In this document: in pieces, positions 22,530 to 33,600 of the stretch
Position numbering within the stretch: the first letter of the stretch is position 1
Layout of the letters: each line of letters begins with the position of its first letter
Assembly (NCBI GenBank): GCA_029204225.1
Contig: CM055095.1
Coordinates: 72,775,990-72,839,989, forward strand
Length of the DNA: 64,000 nucleotides
Direction: 5' to 3'
Origin: Diphasiastrum complanatum
Lineage: Eukaryota; Streptophyta; Lycopodiopsida; Lycopodiales; Lycopodiaceae
Translations under genes and position numbers: made by a program
Notes under the pieces: generated by a model
The model's input: only the letters and a program-made list of their open reading frames with translations
What the model was told of the DNA's origin: nothing
The model's database searches: none

Positions 22530-22769
22530 ATGGCTTCAATCAGCAGCATACAGAGCAAGATCTGTACAATTCTTGATTCTTCAGGATCTAACTTTCTAGC
22601 CTGGAAAGCTAAGACATCACTGATACTCAAGGGCGAAGGTTTATTCCCCTGGGTGGATGTCACAGAGGAGATGCCTACAACATCAAGCAAGGAGCTATGC
22701 AAGTGGAGGGAGAAAAATGACAAGGCAGTAGCCTTGCTATCTTCATCCATCGAAGATAGTCTCATCTAG
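22530..22769 (+). pseudogene. gag: C4 Gag N-terminal fragment
   Basis: A 79-aa start of a copia Gag (LDSSGSNFLAWKAKTSLILKGEGLFPWV is the N-terminal DUF4219/UBN2-like pattern). It ends at TAG 22767-22769, where a Gln codon fits. Sequence after it is non-coding, so most of gag is deleted. Confidence 0.75.
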
Positions 22770-23016
22770 AAGTTACATAGAGTGACTATATACTCTCTGG
22801 ATGATATTTGATAAAAAAAAAACACATGAAGTAGTCTGATACTAGTAAGCAATCAAGACAAAAATACAGAACAAAGGTCCGCCTGAGTGCGAGACAAGTT
22901 TGTGTAAGCAGAATCCACAGTGATCCAACCATTCCACTAGTAAGCGATACATTGCTTGTGAGAGAACCATATTTCTCTCACGCCAACAAACTGCGTGGAT
23001 CATCATGCAGTGCCTG
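22770..23016 (+). other. C4 residual internal sequence
   Basis: About 250 bp between the gag fragment and the second LTR; no domain recognised. It represents what is left after internal deletion. Confidence 0.5.
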
Positions 23017-23321
23017 AAGAATCAGAAAATTAATAGATGATTTTGTAGCCGTCACTTTTCATGGCTGATCTTGAATGCAAATTAGTCTGCTGTTATTTGT
23101 ATGTCTAATTCACTCTTGTTCATTTAATTCCACACATTGGTTGAATTCTTGTTGAATGCTACAATAATTTCTAAACGTAGGTTAGTAGTGCCTGACTACA
23201 TTCTAGCACTGTAGGAACAATTCAGCTGGAAGTGACCAACAAGCAATTCTGAACTCCATCCGAATCCATTGATTTTGCGATTCTTTTGTGACTGCAAATT
23301 CTAACGAATATTTCTTAATAG
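23017..23321 (+). repeat. C4 LTR, second copy
   Basis: About 305 bp paired with 22098-22415. At 23321 it gives way abruptly to Tat-like 3'-ORF sequence, which is the element it was inserted into. Confidence 0.82.
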
Positions 23322-24434
23322 CCAAACCTTGGACAACTACTAGGTGGAGTTCGACAAATACCAGACAAGCGCAACTCACAAGCTCGCCCAGGCCAAACAA
23401 GCCCTCAAGGCTTGCTAGCAGTATATGGAGAAGAAGACCCAACCAACCCCAGTGGTGATTCCAATGCCACCTGTTTTTGATGATGCACAGACAAGCACTA
23501 GCCAGGACCAAGGCCAACATGCAGCATGGGTGATAAGTCAGGATCAGGGGTCAGAAGGCCAAGACCAAGGAGCAATTGATATGGGTGCCGAGATGTGGGA
23601 CCAAGGCAAATAAGCCGGTTCCAGGCATAGCCACAAGGAAGGACAAGCCTCCTCATCAAGAGGCTCGCACACCATATCTGCCAGCCAGGCCCTTCCAACG
23701 CCCACAGTCCGTGGAGGAGAAAATCAATGAATTTCTAGCCAAGTATCCCCACGAGTAATCAAGAGGCGGCTGGCAGATCTCCTTTTCGGTGCAAACAATA
23801 AAAGACAACGAGCTTTGAAGCACTACTCGGCCCTCCAACCACAACTAGAGTGGTGCCAGCAACTCTTTGAACGGGACCCTGCGGCCATCAGAGCCTATGT
23901 GACAAGTCCTCAACAGTTACGGGTGAACGTGCACTTCCTGTAGAATGCGGCACCCCTCTGGACAAAATCACCATCCAAAACTTCAATTGGCCAAGGATTC
24001 ATTCAGAGCATGGTTGGATTACGGATGTAGACGCCCGAAGGGCTCTCACCCTATTTGCAAATAAGTATTTCAACTGCCCTGACCCAACAGTCTGCGCGGC
24101 AGCCACTTATGCCCGGGGCTTACAGCATTTAATGGGGATTGAAATCAAGTAAGACAATTTTCTCCCCCCCATATTCTTTGATCCTAATAAGACGTTAGCC
24201 TCAGAAAAAGTAGAAGATCAGCTGCTAGTCGCTCGAGTCTATTACCGAGCTGCATTCCTTGGCGATCCCTAGATGCGCAGATTCCAAGCGTGGGTCGACC
24301 AAAACTGGCTAACAAGAGTCCACAAGTCCCTTCACACGCCCAAGGACTTGAAGAAAATGTACAGAATCGACTTCATGGAAGATGTCACGGGCTACCTGAT
24401 CCACCAGAGGCGGGCTAAGAAGACTCTACACTAG
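23322..24434 (+). pseudogene. G1 3'-ORF remnant (uncharacterised Tat-element protein)
   Basis: Aligns with the G4 3' ORF (41578-42692) in order and wording: a Gln-rich part (STSQDQGQ near 23495), then ISASQ, then a conserved globular part readable with one frame change (LDKITIQNFNWPRI, DVDARRAL, NCPDPTV, VEDQLLVARVYYRAA, HKSLHTPKDLKK, DFMEDVTGYLI). Several stops interrupt it. It is followed 46 bp later by the 3' LTR. Function unknown. Confidence 0.85.
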
Positions 24435-24480
24435 ACCAGCATAGTGCCGAGGGACCGGCACTACTTCAGGCTGTGGGTCC

Positions 24481-24922
24481 TATTGGGGGTATTCCCGACA
24501 AATTGTAAATAAATAATATTGGCCAATAAAATGTGTTGCGAGGGCATGGCATCCTGCGCGTATAAGCCCATGGCCCAATGAGCATGCAAGTTGAGTTGCA
24601 AATAAAATAATAGACTTGGGCCCCTTTGTAATTAAAATAAAACTTGAGGCCCAAAGTCAATTTTTAAACTTAGTGTTTACTTTTTTAGAGTTGGGTCCAA
24701 TTTTGGACTCACATGAATCTTGTGATTTTTATTGTACTTTTTGTGGACCCTTGGATCAAGTTGGTTCCAAGATGAATGGTTAGGATCTATGTGATTATTA
24801 TAATGCCAATAGGATTTTGGGGCAAGTGCCTTCTCCATTTTATAAAAAGGCACCATTTGTACTCTAATTTCATGCTTAATAAGAAGGAGAAAACTCTACC
24901 ATTTTTGGAAGAGAAGCATCCT
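24481..24922 (+). repeat. G1 3' LTR, right end missing
   Basis: Matches the G4 LTRs from the first base (TATTGGGGGTATTCCC, with TG mutated to TA) to about 24922, where homology breaks at the start of G2. It carries TATAAAAAGG at 24841-24850. Confidence 0.88.
24841..24850 (+). promoter_or_regulatory. TATA box in the G1 LTR
   Basis: TATAAAAAGG. The corresponding place in the G4 5' LTR reads GTAAAAAGAC, so G4 has lost it. Confidence 0.55.
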
Positions 24923-24949
24923 CATTTGCTAGAGTGCATCGGAAGAGGC

Positions 24950-25790
24950 TGAGGTAAGTAGGCATTTACATGATTACCTGAAAAAGGGGTGGGTACAACC
25001 TAGTAAGTCTCCTTGGGCATCACTAGTGGTTCTGGTTGCCAAGAAGGATGGGACTATAAGGTTTTGCAACGACTATAAGAAATTGAACAAGGTAACCGTT
25101 AAGAATAGATATCCACTGCCGTAGATGGATGATCTAATAGACTATCTTGGTGATGCTGGGTACTTTACCAAGATAGATCTAAAATCGGGCTACCATCAAA
25201 TACACATTAAGGCATAAGATATACCAAAAACTGGGTTTCAAACTCGCTTTGGTCACTACGAATTTTTGGTGTTGCCTTTTGGTTTGACCAATGCACCGAC
25301 AACTTTCCAACAGATGATGAACGATTTGTTCAGGCCATATTTGGGAAGATTCATAGTGGTATTCTTAGATGATATCCTAGTGCTAAGTAAGACTTTGGGG
25401 AACATAAAGAGCATCTTAGGATTGTCTTGGACATTCTAAGAAGGGAAAAACTCTTTGCCAAGGAGTCTAAGTGTGACTTTTTTGCTAAGGAATTGTCCTA
25501 CTTGGGGCTTAAGATTTCCAAACGGGGAGTGGAGATTGAGGCCGATCGTATCAAGAGGGTTATTAATTGGCCTATTCTCACCATAGTTTCGAAAATCAAG
25601 TCTTTCTTGGGGTCTGTAGGATTTTTCCATCGGCATATTCTCCAATTTGTTCGATTGGCATTTCCCCTTACCCAGGCCTTGAAAGGCTATAAGAAAATAA
25701 GCCGGAGGGCTAAGAGTCCACTAGTGGTGTGGACGGAGGATATGAATAATTGTTTTGAGTTACTTAAGAAAAGTGTCACTTCGGCATAGG
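24950..25790 (+). pseudogene. pol: G2 reverse transcriptase
   Basis: Motifs in order: [78 protein letters not shown] (catalytic Asp pair near 25365-25375), SKCDFFAKELSYLGLKIS and GSVGFFHRHI. In-frame stops occur at several sites (for example TAG near 25123 and TAA near 25218). Not functional. Confidence 0.92.
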
Positions 25791-27030
25791 ACTGATGCCA
25801 ATGATTATGCTATTGGAGTTGTTTTGATGCAGGATGGACATCTTGTGGCTTATGAAAGCAAGAAACTCAATCTTGCTCAATCTAGGTATTGTACCTATGA
25901 GAAGGAACTGTTTGCAATTGTTTATTCCTTGAAAATTTGGTGACATTATTTGTATGGAGCCAGATTTGAAGTTTTGAAGGATCATCAGACTCTTCGATAT
26001 TTTTGTGATGCTACAGATTTAAAGGGGAGGCAAGCTAGATAGCTTATGCAAATCTTTGACTTTTCTATACGTCATTGTAAAGGAAGTCAAAATACTCTAG
26101 CAGATGCTTTGAGTCGGTTACCGGTTATTAATCAGTTGTGCTTTATTGTTACAGAACCGAGGTTGTTTCAATCTCTTCAAGGACTATATGAGTCCAATCC
26201 CTTTTTTGGAAAGTATTGGCAACAAGTACTTTCGGGGGTCGATTCAGGTTTGCAAAATTCCTCGAATCATGGAAAGACTGAAATGGAATTTCTAATTCAA
26301 AACATGATTTTGTTTCGTAAAGGAAAGGTGTGTGTATCGGAGAATGACACTGTAAGGGCCCAAATCTTGCACGAGTGTCATGATAGTCCATGCGTAGGAC
26401 ATCCGGGTATACAAAGAACACTTGGCTTAGTTTGAAGGCAATTTTGGTGGCCTAAGATAAAAAGTTAGGTAGAGGCCTATATGTACTTAGATGTACTAAG
26501 TGCCAGTTAAATAAAGCTGAAAGGCTAAAAGCTAGTGGCCTATTACATCCTTTAGATATTCCTACCAGAAAGTGAGAAAGTATATCTATGGATTTTGTGG
26601 TCGGGCTTCCACGTACACGGAAGGGCCACGATTCGGTTTGGGTCATTTTTGACATACTTACGAAGTTTTCTCAATTTATTCCAACAAAAACTACTATTAA
26701 AGCTTTAGAACTAGCTCAACTGTTTGTTGAGAACTTTTTCGACTGTACGGGCTGCCTTGCGATATTGTCAGTGACCGTGACCCAAAATTGACTGGGAATT
26801 TTTGGCAAGCAGTATTTGAAAAGTTGAAAACAACTTTAACTATGAGTTCTACAGATCATCCAGAATCAGACGGTCAAATGGAAAGGACCAATCAGACGAT
26901 GGAGAATATGCTTTGAGCATATGTGGGCCATCGGCAGTCTGATTAGAAAAGTACCTTTCACTGGTGGAATTTGCATATAACGGTGCAAAACATTCAGCCC
27001 CTTGCGAGGCCATCACTGAAGGGTGTACCG
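25791..27030 (+). pseudogene. pol: G2 RNase H and integrase
   Basis: RNase H: TDANDYAIGVVLMQ, YCTYEKELFAIVY, DHQTLRYF and NTLADALSRLP. Integrase zinc finger: HECHDSPCVGHPGIQRT. Core: SMDFVVGLPRT, SDRDPKLTGNFW (the frame changes here), STDHPESDGQMERTNQTMEN and EFAYNGAKHSA. The D, D, E positions are visible across frames, but stops and shifts make it inactive. Confidence 0.9.
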
Positions 27031-27060
27031 TTAAGGTACATAACATTTCCCCCCCTTCTT

Positions 27061-27731
27061 GGAATTCTGCTTTCCAAGATTGTCTCTCCTTAAAGAGCTT
27101 CCTGCTAGGACATCTTGCCAAATATGACCGAAAAACTCATCGGTCCAACAAAGATCTCGCAGGGAAAGAAACAACTCAGATTGGAACTCAACAAAACATA
27201 ACTGAATTTGAACCCTTGAATGAGTTTCAACCAACGGGCCTTATGACCCCTAAGGTCCGAGGCATCACAGATATACTTAAAATATTCATGATCTGTCATT
27301 ACCATGATTTGGATCCGTACAAATAATGTCTCCAGATCTTTAACGCATGGATGACAACAAAAAGTATGTTTTCTTCAGCTATTTTGTGGAGTTACTATGC
27401 TCTCTGACTACTACACACTTGAATACCTACTTTGAGCTGGGTCCAATTTCTTACTCTTGAAAGCCAAAGTTCTACCATCCTGGTAAAGGACTGCACCTAC
27501 CGCATAGGCACTAGTGTTTGTTTCCACTAAGAAAGATCCACTAGGGTCCACTATGTGTAAGATAGGGGCTATAGACACCAACATCTTCAAAGCTTCAAAG
27601 CTTTGATTAAGTTCATCAGTCCAAACAACAGGAGGACTGATCTTCAATCGTCTTTTGGCCTTCTTCTTATTACCCTTTTTAGTTTTCCTTTTGGCTTTCT
27701 TCACTCCCTTAAGAAGATTCGTTAGAGGCAA
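27061..27731 (-). pseudogene. pol: G3 RNase H and integrase start
   Basis: Minus strand: VVWTDELNQSFEALK, SGSFLVETNTSAYAVGAVLYQDGRT and LDPAQSRY, then DHEYFKYICDASDLRGHKAR in another frame, then FFGHIWQDVLAG, which aligns with FFGKYWQQVLSG of G2. A run of Lys/Arg (KKAKRKTKKGNKKKAKRR, about 27640-27710) stands where G2 has only GYKKISRRAK. Confidence 0.86.
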
Positions 27732-27810
27732 TGCAACTAAGGCATAGTCTTTAATGAATTTATGGAAAAATCTTGTGAGCCTAAAAAAGATTTTACTTCC
27801 CTAATGGTTT

Positions 27811-28062
27811 TCAGGATAGGCCAATCATGAACTTTCTGGATCTTATCGTAGTTGATCTCAAGACCTCGATCGGAAATGAGAGTCGAGTTTGAAAGAACTC
27901 ACATTTAGACTCCTTAGCATAAAGCTTCGTCTGCCTTAGATGATCTAAAACTGTACGCAAATGCGCTTTGTGCTCTTCAAGAGTCTTATTGTAGATCAAT
28001 ATGTCATCTAAAAATACCACGAGAAACTTCCCCAGATATGGACAAAGAATATCATTCATCAT
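27811..28062 (-). pseudogene. pol: G3 RT palm with catalytic Asp pair
   Basis: [22 protein letters not shown] lies near 27990-28040 and LYAKESKCEFF follows. A frameshift then loses the thumb. Confidence 0.88.
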
Positions 28063-28251
28063 CTGTTAGAAGGTTGTCGGGGCATTAGTTAGACCAAAGG
28101 GCAAATCTAAAAATTTGTAATGGCCATACATAGTACCCTAACCAGTTTAAGAAACAGCCCCCTCGTGTATTCTAATTTGATGGTACCCTGACCTAAGGTC
28201 CAATTTGGTAAAATATCTAGCACCATTCAATTGGTCCATTAAGTCGTCCAT

Positions 28252-28881
28252 CTAAGACAAGGTGTAGCGGTTCTTAATTGTCATTTTATTAAGCTTTTTG
28301 TAATCGACACAAAGACGAATACCACCATCTTTCTTGCCGGTTAGCAAAACAGGAGCTCCCCAAGGGGATTTACTAGGCCAAATATGGGCTTTACGCAACA
28401 ACTCCTTAAGTTGGCTAGCAACTTCATCTTCTTCCTTCGGGCGCATCCTGTAGGGAAAAAGTGATGCAGGAGAGCTGTCGGGAAGGAAATCTATGTGATG
28501 GTCTACACCCCGTGAGGGGGGAAGACCCTCAGGCAATTGCTCAGGGAATATATCGCTATACTCCTCCCTAAGTCTCTTAAAGATTCTACCCTCAGGCGAA
28601 GATTCTAAATTATCATCAGTAAAAGACAAAGCTTTAGGAAAAGTCGATACATCAACATTAACATTATGAGTACTAAAAGCATCTACATAAGATTCATCTT
28701 TTAGATAACATAAATACGAAAAATACTCAGAATTTAAAATACAATGATTTGCTTCATGAGCAGTTACAAAAGGTAGATCAGGCTCATCGCCATTAAGACA
28801 AACCCATGAGTCATTATGCAAGAAAGAAATACAATGAGATACATAGTCTTTCTTTAAGGACTCATTCCTAACAAAAGCCAC
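28252..28881 (-). pseudogene. pol: G3 protease-RT linker and RT fingers
   Basis: [21 protein letters not shown] and [23 protein letters not shown] are the gypsy RT entry, followed by [20 protein letters not shown] and [15 protein letters not shown]. The open frame ends at 28252, and decayed palm sequence (28063-28251) links it to the LDD block. Confidence 0.9.
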
Positions 28882-28957
28882 TCTTTTCCTAGGATTACAT
28901 CCACCTTATCTAGATTCATGACATGAAAAGACAAACTATCTACATAGTCTTGAATCT

Positions 28958-29653
28958 TCAAAGGCACGTGGGGGACAAAGTGGTCCCAAACCTGCTGCTC
29001 CCCACCAGCTGCCATCCTAACCACATATTGTGGTCACTTGGTGCAATTTTCAGCTGCAACTTCTGCACCAACTTAGCATTAATAAAATTATGCGTAGAAC
29101 TGTCGTCAAAAAGAACACTCACTGGTTGGCTGCCTACGAACCCATTCATATGAATGAGGTCGTGAGGTCCAAACACTGCAGTATTAAAACAACAATTCAT
29201 ACAAACCGTTTCATCTTTAAGAGATACATCAATGCAAGAAATAGAAGAATTACCTGGTGCCTTAAAGGAGCGGCCACCCTTCTTCCGTCTCTTCGGACAG
29301 TCCTTAGAAAGTTGTCCCTTCTCGATGTAGGAGAAACACGAGCTATCTGGTAGATCGTGCATGGAGAAATGCGACGTCCATCGATCTAACCAGGCTAACA
29401 CCACATCTTGGTGTCTGTCCTTCTTCTCTCCGATAAAAAATTCCGAAGCAAACTTCGGGTTTAGGAGGGCTTGATGAGACTGGGACATAGCCCGAATCTC
29501 AGCCTCCGCCCATTCATGCTTTGAACGCATGTCCACAATTTGTTGCTGTAACAAATTTATGGCACGCGTCATGTTCTCCATATCAGTCCCGACAGTACTT
29601 GGAGCTCTGGTCTTATCCATAGGGGTGTCCATGGATAACGAGGTAACTGGCAA
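28958..29653 (-). pseudogene. gag: G3 Gag and protease, internally deleted
   Basis: A 231-aa frame starting MPVTSLSMDTPMDKT. An N-terminal coiled-coil-like stretch (INLLQQQIVDMRSKHEWAEA) passes directly into a zinc-knuckle relic CFSYIEKGQLSKDC, where the second Cys is Tyr and the His is Gln. The protease relic VLFDDSSTHNFINAKL follows, where D-S-G is expected. The capsid part is far shorter than a usual gypsy Gag, so an internal deletion is likely. Confidence 0.82.
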
Positions 29654-30000
29654 AAAAAAACTAGAGGGAAAATGAAGAGCTATTGTGTAAAAACCGCAAA
29701 AAGAGAAAAGCTAGTGCATAGGGCCTCAAGAAATACCCAACTTGAGAACAAGCAAAATGAGAGTAAAAGAATTCTACAACAACTTGGGAGAATGAGGGAA
29801 AGGAAGTAAACGTACCTCCTTTAACCCCTCCCCAAAGCTCCTCTCCTCCCTCATGCAAAAAGGACAAGTGGGACCCCATTTGTCCCTTCTAGACCTTTCT
29901 AGCCATGTGGGGCCACCAAAAGGTGCCACCTGGCTCATGGACCCCAAAGACTTATGAAATTCAATTCTGGCCCTTTCTCCCCTCTCCAAATCCTACGTAC
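29654..30000 (-). other. G3 upstream sequence, no gene seen
   Basis: Purine-rich sequence upstream of G3 gag, probably leader or LTR. No second copy or PBS was found to define an LTR. The last five bases, CGTAC, are the C5 target duplication. Confidence 0.5.
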
Positions 30001-30201
30001 TGTGAAAAACTCAGATCCAAAAGATGCTAAAGTTTCATAAAGATCTTGGCCATGGAAGTTATGCACATCTAGATTGAAAAAATGATAGAAATTGTGATGT
30101 TAAGCATACTAAACATCAACTAAACATCAAAATCTGATCATAAGCTTCCACAAACAGAAACTTGCTGTCCCTGTCCGTACTTCAGAGCCTACAACCTGCA
30201 T

Positions 30202-30215
30202 TTCACACGTGTGAA
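30202..30215. promoter_or_regulatory. 14-bp palindrome with G-box core in the C5 LTR
   Basis: TTCACACGTGTGAA, identical to the copies in C3 and C2. The second LTR copy is at 35410-35423. Confidence 0.5.
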
Positions 30216-30360
30216 GCCATAGCAACAAAGAAATCACAATTCTAGTGGCTAGAATGCAAGATATGAACAAAAAAGTGAGAGAGAAGAAGATGGATCTTCA
30301 AAGAGCATAACATTCATTCAATAGAATGAAAATGAGATGTGTACATACTCGTGGAGATGG

Positions 30361-30370
30361 CTATTTATAG
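30361..30370 (-). promoter_or_regulatory. TATA box in the C5 LTR
   Basis: The minus strand reads CTATAAATAG, about 285 bases into the LTR. This is a canonical plant TATA box; the copy in the active-side LTR is at 35569-35578. Confidence 0.6.
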
Positions 30371-30648
30371 CAGCCATAGTGCCTCTTGGCCACTTGTCTT
30401 ATGATAGGCTAAAATTGGGGTCCAATAGGATTCACCCATATACCTAGAAATTTGGTCAAATAGGAATGCACCAAATTATGAGCCAATAGAAGAGCTCCAC
30501 ACTCGACCTCCTCTAATTAATGTGACCTCAAAAGTAGTGTACACATACTTTGGGCCTCTACATACATGTATGAACCTATCTCTAACTTTTATTTGGCCAT
30601 AGGCCTACAAAATCTCAAGTTAGGAAAATACTACTAGTTGACAATTTT

Positions 30649-33600
30649 TCACACTCCCTCTTCAACTAGTTTTAGCATAGATTTAGAAAGTACACCAAGA
30701 CTTGTTCTATGCTTGAAAAATAAGTCCTTTCCCAATGCTTTGGTAAAGATATCAGCCACACATTCCTTTGATGGGACATGTTCAAGCTTGATCTCTTTTG
30801 CCAACACTTGTTCTCTCACAAAATGGTAAGCCACCTCGATATGTTTGCTCCTTGCATGGAAAACCGGATTGCTTGCTAGACTTTGGGCTGAAAGGTTGTC
30901 ACAAAAGATGATTGGACTCTCTGAAAAATCCAGCAAATGAAGCTCCATAATCATCCTCTTGATCCACACCATCTCCTTTGTGCATGATGTCAAAGCTTTG
31001 TACTCGGCCTCACTAGAAGAAAGTGATATAGTTGCTTGTTTCTTCGACATCCATGAGATAGCTCCATCACCTATGAAAATAGCATGTGCATTTATGGATT
31101 TTCTATCCATAAGGTCTCCTGCAAAATCTGAATCTGAAAAACCAAATAAGTTAGGTGATGAGCCTCTATAAACAATGCCAAAATCTTTTGTTCCCGAGAT
31201 GTATCTCAAGATCCTCTTTCCTAGTTTCCAATGTTCTATGCTAGGATCTTGCATGAATTGGCTTAATCTACCAACACAATAAGATAAATCAGGTCTTGTG
31301 ATGGTTAGATATATAAGAGAACCTATTAGCTTCCTATAGAGAGTAATGTCCTCGAAGGATCTTTCATTACCTCTTATAGTTAGCTTTACATGTGATTCCA
31401 TAGGTGTATCAATAGGATTTGCATCTACCATATGAAATCTATTGAGAATAGAAATAGCATACTTCTCTTGTGAAATAAAAGTGATTTGAGAAGTTCTAAT
31501 TACTTCTATTCCTAAGATATAGCTCAAAAGACCAAGATCATGCACTTCAAATTCCTTTTTTAGTGCTTTCTTGATATCTTCTATATCTTCCTTGTTCCCT
31601 CCACTTAAAATAATGTCATCCACATAAATTAGAAGGATTGTAACATCATTAGCACTAATTCTAAAGTAAAGTGAATGATCATACTCACTCATAGTGAAGT
31701 TTTGAGAAAGTAGAAAAGAGTTAAGCCTAGCATACCAACTCCTTGGTGCTTGCTTAAGACCATACAAACTTTTTTGTAGAAAACACACATGATTAGGCTT
31801 GCTATGAGAAACATAGCTCTCGGGTTGCTCCATGTAGACTTCCTCTTCAAGATCACCATTCAAGAAAGCATTAGAAATGTCTAATTGCCAAAGATCCCAT
31901 CCATAAAGAGTTGCAAGGGAAATGATTACTCTTATGCTCACCATCTTTGCCACGGGTGCAAAGGTTTCCTCATAGTCAATGCCATGCTCTTGAGCATAAC
32001 CTTTAGCCACCAACCTTGCCTTGAACTTGTTGATAGATCCATCTTGATTTGTCTTTACCTTGAAGATCCATTTGCATCCAATTGCACTTTTGCCCTTTGG
32101 AAGCTCCACCAATCTCCATGTGTTGTTCTTCATAAGTGCTTCAAACTCAAGATCCATTGCTTGGATCCATTCCTCTTTTTGCCTTGCTTCATCTACACAT
32201 GAAGGTACATCAAAAGAAGTTAGGAAAGCATAGTTGGATCCATCCACCACTTGCTTACCTTTGCCATCATAAGTGAGCCTTGAGGGTTTCACTTTATGCC
32301 TTGGAGTTCTCCTTGGAATTTGACTTGAAGAGGCTTCTTCAACATCCACATCCAATGTGTCATCAACTCCATTGTCATCAAGCACATTAGTTGCAACAAC
32401 ACCATCATCACTTGAAACAACTTTTGGAATGTTACTTTCATCAAAAATGACATCCCTACTTGTGAACACTTTCTTGATTGAAGGAACATAAATCCTATAT
32501 GCTTTGCTTACTTCACTATAACCAACAAAAATGCCCTTTCTTGAAGATGGATCCTCCTTAGTTCTATCATCAAGAGTAATGTTGAAGTAGCAAATGCATC
32601 CAAAAGTTCTTAGAAACTTGACATTAGGCTTCGTACCAAACAAAGCTTCAAAAGGGGTTTTTCCTTCCAATACAACACTTGGCCATCTATTGCAAAGGAA
32701 ATTTGCACACAACAAAGCATCACTCCAAAAAGGTTTAGGAAGATTAGCATTCAATCTCATTGCCTTTGCACTCTCACACAAGGTTCTATTCTTCCTCTCG
32801 GCCACTCCATTTTGTTGTGGTGTTCTTGGACATGTGTACTCCCTCTTGATCCCATGCTCATCACAAAAGGCTTTGAATTTGTTAGAAATGTATTCACCAC
32901 CATTGTCGCTCCTCAAGCATTTGATTTTGGTTGTAAATTGAGTCTCAATAGCAACTTTGAACTTGACAAACACATCAAACACCTCATCCTTGCTCTTTAG
33001 TAGATAAACCCAACAAAATCTACTAAAATCATCAATGAAAGTTACATACATCTTAGCACCTCCATTGCTAATTGTAGTAACACCATGAATATCCGAATGC
33101 AAGAGAGAAAAAGGCATCTTAGATCTAGATATAGATCTAGTATATGGCAATCTATGTGATTTAGACAAAGCACATTCTTCACAAACATGATTCAAGCAAG
33201 TAAGAGACTTGGGAAGTCCCCTTACTACCTCCTTTTTGGCTATTTCCTCCAAGGCCTTGTAGTTGAGATGTCCCATCCTTTTATGCCATACCTCTTGAAT
33301 TGACATTTGTTCATTTGCCATGCATCCAACTTGGTTAGCAACAACACATGCATCAAGCTTGAACAATTTCCCTTGCCTTTTCCCTTTTGCAATGATACTA
33401 CACCCCTTTTTGATCAAGCAAGCATCACCATCAAACTCAACTTTGAATCCTTTGTCAAGCATTTGGCTTACACTAAGTAAGTTCTTGGTAATGGATGGAA
33501 TGAGCAAAACATCTTTCAATTCTATATTCCTATTTGTAGAAAGTGAAATAGGAATTGTGCCAATCCCCTTGATTGCACACTCACCATCATTTGCGGTATA

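Larger units (their letters stand above)
24923..27060 (+). mobile_element. G2: Ty3/gypsy pol fragment, decayed
   Basis: Plus-strand RT, RNase H and integrase of a gypsy family different from the Tat-like ones. It has no LTR and no gag. It starts inside RT next to the broken G1 LTR and ends inside integrase, where it meets the opposite-strand G3. Many stops and frameshifts. Confidence 0.88.
27061..30000 (-). mobile_element. G3: Ty3/gypsy fragment, inverted relative to G2
   Basis: Minus-strand gypsy related to G2 but diverged: gag/protease (28958-29653), RT (27811-28881), RNase H (27105-27731) and the start of integrase near 27061, where it meets G2 tail to tail. C5 is inserted in its upstream sequence (duplication CGTAC). 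No LTR is recognised. Decayed. Confidence 0.85.
30001..30653 (-). repeat. C5 3' LTR (left copy)
   Basis: 653 bp, TG...CA, starting TGTGAAAAATTGTCAAC in element orientation. It contains a TATAAATA box and the 14-bp palindrome at 30202-30215. Confidence 0.98.

Noticed and set aside
23203-23520. Minus-strand frame near the second C4 LTR
   Set aside because: Antisense shadow of the Gln-rich 3'-ORF remnant and LTR.
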